Shown here piece after piece: positions 1 to 7,544 of a stretch of 64,000 nt of DNA; position 1 is the stretch's first letter; each line of letters opens with the position of its first letter. The DNA is from Synechococcus sp. Nb3U1. GTDB lineage: Bacteria; Cyanobacteriota; Cyanobacteriia; Thermostichales; Thermostichaceae. Location of the stretch: the NCBI RefSeq assembly GCF_021533835.1, contig NZ_JAKFYQ010000001.1:964079-1028078 (forward strand), given 5' to 3'. The notes under the pieces were generated by a model, which saw nothing but the letters and a program-made list of their open reading frames with translations, searched no databases and was not told the origin of the DNA. The position numbers were made by a program, and so were the translations under genes.

Positions 1-2
1 TT

Positions 3-686
3 TCTACTTCTAAAGCTACTTCTAAAGGCGAACGGCAACCGGCTTCCCCAACCCCTGGATTCACGCCCCCTTTCCAAATTTATAATTTTTTCTCGGCGAC
101 CGAAGCAGAGCAGCTTTTGACCTACAGCCTGGAGCAAGAGGCAGCTTTTGAACCCAGCCAAGGCCAAACCTACGGCACTGAAGACGAACAGTCTCAAGAG
201 GATCGCAACTACCGCTTCTCTTGGGTTTTGGAAACGATTCAGCCCAAAGTGGAAAACCAGATCCGGCAGGCGGTACGAGCCGCTTTGCCCCAAGCCTTGG
301 CGGAATTGGGGATGGATCTCTTTGAGCCTGCCCACATCGAAGTACAACTCACCGCCCACAATCACGGCCACTACTTTAAGTTGCACAACGACAATGGCAG
401 CGAAGTCACGGCCCGCCGTACCCTTACTTTTGTCTACTATTTTTCCCGGCAACCGCAGCCTTTCTTGGGAGGGGAACTGCGGGTCTATCCCGGGGCCGCT
501 GCCAAAGTGGGCGCGGATAGAGGTTTAACCTTGCTCCAGCCACATCTCTACACCCCTATCCAACCTCGCCACAACAGCATTGTCTTTTTTCCCAGCCAGC
601 TTTGGCATGAGGTACGTCGCGTTCGCTGCCCCTCCCGAGTCTTTGCCGACAGTCGCTTTACCTTTAATGGCTGGGTTTACCGCTAG
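3..686 (+). CDS. 2OG-Fe(II) dioxygenase, prolyl 4-hydroxylase type (5' partial)
   Basis: The reading frame is open from the window edge, so the start lies upstream. The visible 227 residues contain the core of a prolyl-4-hydroxylase-like, non-haem iron, 2-oxoglutarate-dependent oxygenase. The iron-binding HxD motif is HND (visible residues 128-130), in the context HYFKLHNDNGS. The distal histidine is in WHEV about 74 residues later, and basic residues follow for 2OG binding (SRF near the C-terminus). The segment YNFFSATEAEQLL near the edge resembles the usual beginning of this fold, so little is probably missing. The next gene starts 45 bases downstream on the same strand. The substrate could be a protein or peptide prolyl residue or a small molecule; the sequence does not decide this. 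Confidence 0.8.
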   Translation, partial: STSKATSKGERQPASPTPGFTPPFQIYNFFSATEAEQLLTYSLEQEAAFEPSQGQTYGTEDEQSQEDRNYRFSWVLETIQPKVENQIRQAVRAALPQALAELGMDLFEPAHIEVQLTAHNHGHYFKLHNDNGSEVTARRTLTFVYYFSRQPQPFLGGELRVYPGAAAKVGADRGLTLLQPHLYTPIQPRHNSIVFFPSQLWHEVRRVRCPSRVFADSRFTFNGWVYR

Positions 687-731
687 GTTCGTTTGAGTTT
701 GTAGCCTGTTTCACCACTTTTGAGGGATCCG

Positions 732-2597
732 ATGCAAATCAGCCAAATCCTCCGCCAACTGCCTGCCGATCTGGAATGGATGGTGCTCTTTGACCTCGCA
801 GCGGTGCGGCAACTGGCTTCCGATGAGGTGGTGCGGGCCATGTACTTTCTGCCGGAAGATCTGGATTTGGATCCCTTTAGTCATGTCATCCTCAGCAGCG
901 AAGGGAGGCTCCTGGCCCCTCAAGCCGTCGGGCCATTACGGGAAGCTGAAACCGGTGCGCCGACTTCCCTGTCTGGGATCCCGCTGAGTCTGGGGGAGCA
1001 GTTTGCCGAGCGGCTGGCCTGGGTGCCTGTCGATGAAGCCGATTGCCTCGGTCTGGGAGAACAGCTCCCTTATGCCCCGGTGCTGCTGCACCTGCGGCTT
1101 GCACAAGGGGTGGGCCAAGCTCAGGCCATTTTTGACCAAGCCCCCAGCCAAGAGCATTACGAGCTGCTGCGAGCGGTGGGGGTAGAGTATCTGGGTGGGG
1201 ATCCCCATCCCAAGGGCTATGTGGCCCATTTCCGTAATCGCCTGCCCGTCCACATCCACACCGGCATCCTCTCCCACTTCGAGCGCACCACCCATTGCAA
1301 CCAGTTTTTCTTACAACATGGGCAGATTGATCCGATTTTGGAAGCCGGTTTGTTGGAGGCTACGACTCGTCGCATGGGTTGGGGACAACGACAGGGATCC
1401 CAGGCAGTGCAGGCATTGGCTGTGCGGGTGGTGCAACAGCCGGAAGTGCCTTTGTCAATGCGTTGCCAGCCCCCTTTGCCGGATCGTCCTTTTGATTATG
1501 GGGATTTGGTGCCCCTGGGTTTCTTGCTACGTGCCCTGAAGACAACCAATCCCGAGTTTTCCGGCCCTTTGCAAGCTCATTTACAAGAGCGGCGCAAGGA
1601 GGATCTGTGGGCGTTTCATTCCGGTCGCTTGATTACGGCCACCGATTCAGCCTTGGTGATGTTGGGCTATTCGGATCGGGCTGGAGCAGAGGCCCTAGAG
1701 CGATTTGCCGACCCGGATGGGGGCTATGTTCCGCAACAGTGGAGATCCAGCCGCGAACAGGATACGCTTACACAAGCTGCGAAGCAGCATCAAATGTTGC
1801 TGGAAGAGGATTGTCGCCATTGGTGTCAGGCGGATTTTGCTACCACCTGTTTGGTACGGGCTTGGCAACGGCAGTGGGATCTTGAGAACACTTCTCTTTC
1901 CTATTTGCAGACCCATTTTGGGGAGCGCTCAGGGCTGTATTTTGCCAACCCGTATCTAGTGGACTGGGCCTTGGCTCTGGCTCTGGCAGAGGATCCGACC
2001 CCAGAAGCTGCTCTGTTACGGGAGCAATTGCAGGCAGAATTGTTGGCTAGCCAGCAACCGGACTACAGCTTTGGCACCTTTGATCCAGCTCTCTCCACGG
2101 CTCTAGGGATCCTCAGCTTGACGGCCTTGGGAGTGCGGGATCGGCGGGTACGCATGGCTCAGCTGCGCTTGGTGGATTGGATGAACCCACAGGGTTACTG
2201 GCCCGTTTCCGCACCCTTCTACTCCAGTTTGCGGTTGGATCCCCAGGAGTCACCGCCTTTGCCCTATCGCCTGCTGTTGAATCGGATCCCGGCCAAGGGG
2301 GACTCTCCCGCCCTGAAATTGGTGCGCTCCGTAGCCGATGAGTACCACGGCATTTCCCTGTACTGGGATCAACATCGTATGATCGGCACTGCTCTGGCCG
2401 TCTTGGCTCTTGCCCAGCCCACCGACGGTGAACGGATGGATCCCTCAACTCCTGCAGATCCCCATCCCCGCTATCGCTGCGCCGATCCAACCGAATACAT
2501 CGCCCGCTGTGCTCTGCCCCCCTATGTTAGCTCAGCACGACTGGGATTGGTTGCTTCAGGAGCCCACTTATCGCGTCAGCGGGACGGAGCCCTATGA
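732..2597 (+). CDS. Alpha/alpha-toroid protein resembling terpene cyclase/prenyltransferase repeats
   Basis: This is a 621-residue protein that I do not recognise as a named enzyme. Its second half shows at least four helical-hairpin repeats of the kind found in squalene cyclases and protein prenyltransferases. Examples are SGRLITATDSALVMLG, FANPYLVDWALALALAE, FDPALSTALGILSLTALG and WDQHRMIGTALAVLALA. A DxDD acid motif of class II cyclases was not seen, so catalysis is uncertain. The N-terminal half has no family I can name; it includes a His/Cys-rich stretch, PVHIHTGILSHFERTTHCNQ. The ATG at 732 is preferred over the in-frame TTG at 720 because GAGGGA lies just before it. The stop overlaps the next gene by four bases (ATGA), which indicates translational coupling. 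Confidence 0.55.
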   Translation: MQISQILRQLPADLEWMVLFDLAAVRQLASDEVVRAMYFLPEDLDLDPFSHVILSSEGRLLAPQAVGPLREAETGAPTSLSGIPLSLGEQFAERLAWVPVDEADCLGLGEQLPYAPVLLHLRLAQGVGQAQAIFDQAPSQEHYELLRAVGVEYLGGDPHPKGYVAHFRNRLPVHIHTGILSHFERTTHCNQFFLQHGQIDPILEAGLLEATTRRMGWGQRQGSQAVQALAVRVVQQPEVPLSMRCQPPLPDRPFDYGDLVPLGFLLRALKTTNPEFSGPLQAHLQERRKEDLWAFHSGRLITATDSALVMLGYSDRAGAEALERFADPDGGYVPQQWRSSREQDTLTQAAKQHQMLLEEDCRHWCQADFATTCLVRAWQRQWDLENTSLSYLQTHFGERSGLYFANPYLVDWALALALAEDPTPEAALLREQLQAELLASQQPDYSFGTFDPALSTALGILSLTALGVRDRRVRMAQLRLVDWMNPQGYWPVSAPFYSSLRLDPQESPPLPYRLLLNRIPAKGDSPALKLVRSVADEYHGISLYWDQHRMIGTALAVLALAQPTDGERMDPSTPADPHPRYRCADPTEYIARCALPPYVSSARLGLVASGAHLSRQRDGAL

Positions 2598-3706
2598 AAA
2601 CCATCGCCATCTGTGGCCGCAATGTCCAAGCGCTGATCCAGCCCCCCAGCTATGTTCAGGAACTCACGGTCGAAGGGGTGACCGTGTATTGTGGGTTGAT
2701 TCACTCGGATCCCCCGAAATTTGACCCTCAGGCAGAAGTCCACTCCGTCTTGATTCGGGTGCGCGCTTTTTCCTGCAACTACCGGGACAAAGCACTGTTG
2801 CTCATGCATACGCTGCAATCGCCCCCTTCTCGTTTTGCCTCGATTGGCTCGGAGTTTGTGGCGGAGGTGATCGAGGTGGGATCCGCAGTGATGGATCTGC
2901 GACCGGGGGATCGGGTGATCGGCAACAACAGCTACCCCGATTCGGGTGTACCGGGTTTGCCACCAGGGATCCCCACCAACCGGGGTTCCAAAGAATATCG
3001 GGTGCTGCATCGGGCCAAGCTGATCCGGATCCCAGACATGATGTCCGACGCTGTAGCCGCCGCCTTCAGCATTGGGGCGCAAACCACCTACAGCATGATC
3101 CGGCGCTTGCAATTATCTCCCGGGGCAAAAGTGTTGGTGACGGCAGCCCGTTCCAATACCTCGCTTTTTGCCATCAATGCCCTACAGCTACATCCGGTGC
3201 GGGTTTTCGCCCTCACCACCTCAGATCGATTTGCCGAACAGATTCAGGCGTTAGGAGTCGAGCAGGTGTTGGTTTTACCCGGATCGGATGTCAACTCCTG
3301 GGAAGAGATCAGGAACTTTAGCCAAACTATCGGTGGGTTTGATGCCGTGATTGATCCCTATTTTGATCTCTACATGGGCAAGGTGGTACCGCTCATGGCG
3401 GCCTGGGGGCGTTACATTACCTGCGGTTTCTACGACCAATACTTGAACCTGCTGGGGCGCGATTTTGAATACTCTGGCCTGTCCTGTCGAGAGATCCTGA
3501 CACATGTGATGCTCAATAACTATTCCCTCATCGGCAACTGCATCGGCCTGGTGGAGGATCTGGAACGAGCTTTGCAAGACTATGCATCGGCACGGCTGAA
3601 GGTGGTGGTGGACTCTGTGTTTACAGAAGATCAGGCGGCTTCCTTTTTTGAGCGAACCTACTGCAGTTCTGATCGGTTTGGGAAAGTGGTTTTGACCTAT
3701 TCCTAA
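2594..3706 (+). CDS. Medium-chain (MDR) zinc-independent oxidoreductase
   Basis: This 370-residue protein of the quinone oxidoreductase/enoyl reductase branch of medium-chain dehydrogenases would carry out an NAD(P)H-linked reduction or oxidation. Visible features are a GroES-like N-terminal half (SCNYRDKALL, GSEFVAEVIEVGSAV, LRPGDRVIG) and a Rossmann-like C-terminal half. No cysteine-rich structural zinc loop is seen. The nucleotide-binding loop reads VLVTAARSNTSLFAINAL, so the usual glycine-rich GxGxxG is replaced by ARSNTS. That is either a subfamily variant or altered cofactor use. The start overlaps the stop of the toroid gene by four bases, so the two products probably work together. 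Confidence 0.75.
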   Translation: MKTIAICGRNVQALIQPPSYVQELTVEGVTVYCGLIHSDPPKFDPQAEVHSVLIRVRAFSCNYRDKALLLMHTLQSPPSRFASIGSEFVAEVIEVGSAVMDLRPGDRVIGNNSYPDSGVPGLPPGIPTNRGSKEYRVLHRAKLIRIPDMMSDAVAAAFSIGAQTTYSMIRRLQLSPGAKVLVTAARSNTSLFAINALQLHPVRVFALTTSDRFAEQIQALGVEQVLVLPGSDVNSWEEIRNFSQTIGGFDAVIDPYFDLYMGKVVPLMAAWGRYITCGFYDQYLNLLGRDFEYSGLSCREILTHVMLNNYSLIGNCIGLVEDLERALQDYASARLKVVVDSVFTEDQAASFFERTYCSSDRFGKVVLTYS

Positions 3707-3762
3707 CGTTTTTACCAAACTGGTTTGCTATTCATGGGCTTTTCACGTGAGGATTCTTGGGA

Positions 3763-5217
3763 ATGCATATTCATCTACTTGGACACGCCACCCTATTTAT
3801 TGAGGCTGCCGATTGTCGCATGCTCATGGATCCGGTGCTGTGGGATCCCTTTTGTGAGGGGTTGAATGCCAGTTGCCCCACCCGCGAGATCGATGTGGAT
3901 CGAATCCCGGAATATGATGTTTTGGTGATTTCCCATCGTCATCTGGATCACTTTGATCTGCGCTCGCTGGCCTACCTACCCAAGCATGTGGATGTGTTGA
4001 TCCCCCCCGACAAACTCCTGCGCAACTGCCTCCGACAGATGGGATATTCAAAAATCTATGCTCTACAAGATTTCTCAAAGGTTGTATTGGGTAAAACCAC
4101 TTTATTGACGACGCGTTCGGAAGTGCGAGTGCCCGAATTTGGGCTGCTTGTTTCGGATCCCTCTGGGGTTTTCTGGAATACCGTTGATACTTTGTTTGCT
4201 CCGCCCACCATTCGCAAAGTGTTGGAAACCTATCCCTCCATCGATTTTATGCTCGGCACCTGGCACATCAGCATGGAGGGGGATCAGCAATACAACAAGC
4301 CTTTAACATTTCCAACAGAACTGTACGGTCAATTGCTCAGCATTTATGATCTGATCCATCCCAAAACTTTTGCCCCAGGGGCACAGGGCTTTAAGTATAT
4401 CGGCAGTTCGGCTTGGCAAAATCAGACGGTGTTTCCGACCACCCGTGAGCGCTTGTGTTACGACTTGGCTCAGGTTTTACCCAAGACTCAAATAATCGAA
4501 ATGAACCCTGGGGATCTTGTTGAGTTAGAAGCTGGCCAAGCTACTCACCACCCTCAAGCCTGTCCCTTCGCCCGCACCTTAGTCGATGACCGCTACCTCC
4601 TGGATTTTGCGCCGGTACTGGCGGGATTCGATTGGCGGGATCCCAACCCAGAGGGCTACGACGAATCTTTAATGCTGCAAGAAATTCGTCAAGAAATCGA
4701 ACAGGAATGGCCAGCCTTCCTGCAAATCCAACAAACGATCTTGTTCAGCGACATGTGGCGTTGGCAGGTGATCTATCAGTTACAAGTGCAGTTTCCCTCA
4801 GGGCCACAGTACTGGTTCATCAACTTTGGGCAAGAACCGATTCAGATTCAATCTGGGCGCAATCCATTGGCCAATTTTTTCGTCTTTATCACGGCTTCAA
4901 TGTTCTACAGTTTGCTGCACCGCATCCGCGATTGGGATTATGTCACCTGTAGTGGAGAATATCGCACCTTTAACAAGGTTTATCGAGTGCATCCTATGGG
5001 CACTCTCAAGCCAGATGCGGCGATATTGTTGGATCCCTTGAGCCTGAAGTTATCGAGCGCTTATGTTGCCGAAAACAATATCCACCAAGATCTAGATCGA
5101 ATTTTACAATCCCCAGATTTTGTAAAAGCGACCCACTCTGAAAGCAGTGATGATAGCTACATGATGAGTTTGGGCAAATCTTTGATCAGAGTACGCAAGA
5201 AAAAAGTAGCGGGGTGA
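3763..5217 (+). CDS. Metallo-beta-lactamase-fold hydrolase with extra C-terminal domain
   Basis: The N-terminal domain opens with the MBL strand pattern HIHLLGHATLFIEAA. It carries the metal-binding signature SHRHLDHFD (His58, His60, Asp62, His63), typical of UlaG-like lactonases and of the CMP-sialic-acid-hydroxylase type of MBL fold. With 484 residues it is about 150-200 residues longer than a simple MBL hydrolase. The extra C-terminal part (aromatic-rich, WRWQVIYQLQVQF and MFYSLLHRIRDWDY) is not one I can name. ATG 3763 is chosen over TTG 3757 because GTGAGGA sits nine bases upstream. It follows the reductase gene by 56 bases and precedes the JmjC gene by four, so it belongs to the same transcription unit. 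The substrate is unknown. Confidence 0.75.
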   Translation: MHIHLLGHATLFIEAADCRMLMDPVLWDPFCEGLNASCPTREIDVDRIPEYDVLVISHRHLDHFDLRSLAYLPKHVDVLIPPDKLLRNCLRQMGYSKIYALQDFSKVVLGKTTLLTTRSEVRVPEFGLLVSDPSGVFWNTVDTLFAPPTIRKVLETYPSIDFMLGTWHISMEGDQQYNKPLTFPTELYGQLLSIYDLIHPKTFAPGAQGFKYIGSSAWQNQTVFPTTRERLCYDLAQVLPKTQIIEMNPGDLVELEAGQATHHPQACPFARTLVDDRYLLDFAPVLAGFDWRDPNPEGYDESLMLQEIRQEIEQEWPAFLQIQQTILFSDMWRWQVIYQLQVQFPSGPQYWFINFGQEPIQIQSGRNPLANFFVFITASMFYSLLHRIRDWDYVTCSGEYRTFNKVYRVHPMGTLKPDAAILLDPLSLKLSSAYVAENNIHQDLDRILQSPDFVKATHSESSDDSYMMSLGKSLIRVRKKKVAG

Positions 5218-5221
5218 ACCT

Positions 5222-6418
5222 ATGGCTAGCAACAAACCCTCTCTCGACTATCTCCTTGATCCGATCCCTTTAGAAACCTTTCTCAACGATCATTGGGAGC
5301 GGCGACCGCTGTGGGTTTCTGGACGGGATCCCGGCTATTTTCAGCATTTATTCTCGGTTGGGGCCTTAGAAGATATCCTACGTTTTTCTCGGGTTAAGCC
5401 CCCTGAAATCAAAGTGGTTCGTGAGCAGCAGGAACTCTTGCCGGAGCGATATCTTAAGCCCACAGGTGAGATCCATCTCAATCAAATCTATAAAGTATTC
5501 ACAGAAGGTTACACCGTTATTATCAATGGCTTGCAACAATTTAATGCTTCTTTAGCCTTATTCTGTTGCAACCTACAAGCATTTCTATGCCATCGCATTG
5601 TTGCGAACTTATATTTTTCACCGCAGGGATCGAAGGCGCTTTTCCCTCACTACGATACCCATGACGTGTTTGTCCTTCAAGTGGAGGGATCCAAGCAATG
5701 GTACCTGTATCCACCCCCGCAGCCTGTGCCGCTCCTTAACAGTTTTCAACCGGTCATTCCTTCTGAGCGGTTGGGATCCCCCCTCAAGGAGGTGTACCTA
5801 CAAGCAGGAGATCTGCTCTACATTCCGCGTGGATTTGTCCACGAGGCAGAAACCCAGACCCAGCCATCCCTACATCTCACCCTAGGGGTTTATCCCTTTC
5901 AGTGGCTGGATTTACTCACCTCCGCTTTGACGGCCCTGAGTTTACAGGAGGAATCTTTACGGAAGGCCTTGCCGCCAGGGTTTTTCCGGCTGCCCCCCGA
6001 TCAATTGGAGGAACACTTTCGGGAACTCTGTCAGCGGCTGGCTCTTCAAACCGATGTAGAAGCGGGGCTATCGCTGCTGATGGATCAATTTATTCGTCAG
6101 GCCATCGTCCAACCGGATCACCATTTCGCCCTCATTCCCCACTTGGATCAGGTACAGATCGACACCTGGGTAGCCAAACGAGTGGGCATGCCCTGTCGCA
6201 TTCTCTCGCAAGGGTTTTCGGTCTCCATTCAGTTCCCTGGTAACACCATCAAGGGGCAAGCCCATTTGGAACCCGCTTTCCAGTACATAGCTGCCGCCAT
6301 CAGCCCATTCCAAGTCTCAGATCTACCCGAATCCCTCTCAGATGAGGCCAAGATCACTCTGGTTCAGCGACTGATTCGGGGTGGGTTGCTGCGTGTCCAT
6401 GCGGACTCCTCGGTTTAA
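5222..6418 (+). CDS. JmjC/cupin-4 2OG-Fe(II) oxygenase
   Basis: This 398-residue protein has the cupin-4 (JmjC-like) fold of bacterial ribosomal-protein hydroxylases such as the RoxA/YcfD family. The iron site is visible as HYD (His143, Asp145) in the block FPHYDTHDVFVLQVEGSKQW, with the distal His207 in IPRGFVHEAE. The C-terminal part (LEEHFRELCQRLALQTDVE and onward) resembles the helical dimerisation/winged-helix region of that family. It lies four bases after the MBL gene and is the second 2OG oxygenase of the block. Known relatives hydroxylate ribosomal protein side chains, but the linkage here suggests a dedicated substrate made or bound by neighbouring products; that is inference. Confidence 0.75.
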   Translation: MASNKPSLDYLLDPIPLETFLNDHWERRPLWVSGRDPGYFQHLFSVGALEDILRFSRVKPPEIKVVREQQELLPERYLKPTGEIHLNQIYKVFTEGYTVIINGLQQFNASLALFCCNLQAFLCHRIVANLYFSPQGSKALFPHYDTHDVFVLQVEGSKQWYLYPPPQPVPLLNSFQPVIPSERLGSPLKEVYLQAGDLLYIPRGFVHEAETQTQPSLHLTLGVYPFQWLDLLTSALTALSLQEESLRKALPPGFFRLPPDQLEEHFRELCQRLALQTDVEAGLSLLMDQFIRQAIVQPDHHFALIPHLDQVQIDTWVAKRVGMPCRILSQGFSVSIQFPGNTIKGQAHLEPAFQYIAAAISPFQVSDLPESLSDEAKITLVQRLIRGGLLRVHADSSV

Positions 6419-6652
6419 GGTTTAGCCAATACAAAATCTGTACGCAGGTTCAATCTCAAGCCATAAAGACACAGCGGTGATCATTAAAACTCACTTCTGG
6501 TGATCCGGATCAAAGCAAATCGTTTTCCAAGCCCGTAAATTGAGTTCAGCCAAAAGGTCAATGACAACATTGACAAAAAAGATACCTTCTCCTCTCCCGA
6601 ACAGGTCATCCGATAGACTGGGGCTGAGAACAGGGCGCGGGGGCAATCAAGC

Positions 6653-7468
6653 ATGGAGGACGAAATCGTGTATCAACTGACGTTGGAATGGACAGAAGCC
6701 GATCCGGCTACACAGGCTGCGGAGCACCCTCAGCGCCGCTCGCAAACTCTCTCTTCCGATATGTCCCAACTGGTCACCATCGGACGGGATCCCAATTGTG
6801 ATGTGGTGCTCAATGACCAGGCTCGCTCTGTTTCTGGCGTCCATGCCGGACTTTATTTTGATCCCAAAAGTTTGAGTTTTCACATCCGCAACCTAACTCG
6901 AGATCGTCTGCCACCCAAGCAACCCAATCCAATTTGGGTGAATGGCCAAAAAGTGATCCAAGAAGAACTTTCCATTGCACCCGACAGCCAAATCCAGCTA
7001 GGCCGTATGGTTTTAAAGGTGAAATCTATAGAAGCGGTGATAAAAGATCGGGGTGTTACCCTGAGCCGAGGCTCTTTAGATGCCCTCAAAGTCAAGTGTA
7101 GCCGTCTGCAAAACCCGCACTACCTACCGCCGGAATATCAGGGCCAAAATTGCCCCTACTGTGGACATTTGGTATTGAGCGCCTCGTTGGTGATCCCCCC
7201 TCCAGAACCTGCCAAAGCCCCAAAAACTCCGGCTTCACAGGTAAAACCCAAGGTTGAATCCACCCCCAGTGCTTTACCCCCGCAGCAGGGATCTCCACTC
7301 ATTTCCCGACTGGATATTCAAATCGACGAGAGCAAACGGGAAAAGCAAGTGAACTCGATTCTAAAAGCCGACTTCTTCCAGAAATTACTGGAAAAATCGA
7401 AAAAATATCGGGATCCCGATGGTAACGACATTTCTGATGCCTCAGATCCCCCAAATCGCTCCAAGTAA
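6653..7468 (+). CDS. FHA-domain protein with putative zinc ribbon
   Basis: An N-terminal forkhead-associated domain (about residues 40-125) has the phosphothreonine-binding signature GRDPNCD (Arg45), then VSGVHAG (Ser61, His64) and WVNGQKV. A CxnCPYCGHLV segment near residues 150-172 looks like a small zinc ribbon, although only three cysteines are evident. The next section is proline-rich and linker-like. The C-terminal section is charged (SKREKQVNSILKADFFQKLL) and probably helical. FHA domains dock on phosphothreonine proteins, so this is likely an adaptor for a Ser/Thr kinase pathway encoded elsewhere. It precedes the FHA-oxidoreductase gene by 76 bases on the same strand and follows a 234-base spacer. 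Confidence 0.75.
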   Translation: MEDEIVYQLTLEWTEADPATQAAEHPQRRSQTLSSDMSQLVTIGRDPNCDVVLNDQARSVSGVHAGLYFDPKSLSFHIRNLTRDRLPPKQPNPIWVNGQKVIQEELSIAPDSQIQLGRMVLKVKSIEAVIKDRGVTLSRGSLDALKVKCSRLQNPHYLPPEYQGQNCPYCGHLVLSASLVIPPPEPAKAPKTPASQVKPKVESTPSALPPQQGSPLISRLDIQIDESKREKQVNSILKADFFQKLLEKSKKYRDPDGNDISDASDPPNRSK

Positions 7469-7544
7469 AGACAAAAAGTTTCGGTTGAGCCAGGAATTCC
7501 TTCGGTCAAGAGAAAATGTAAAACTTTGAATCGGGAGTAGAAGG

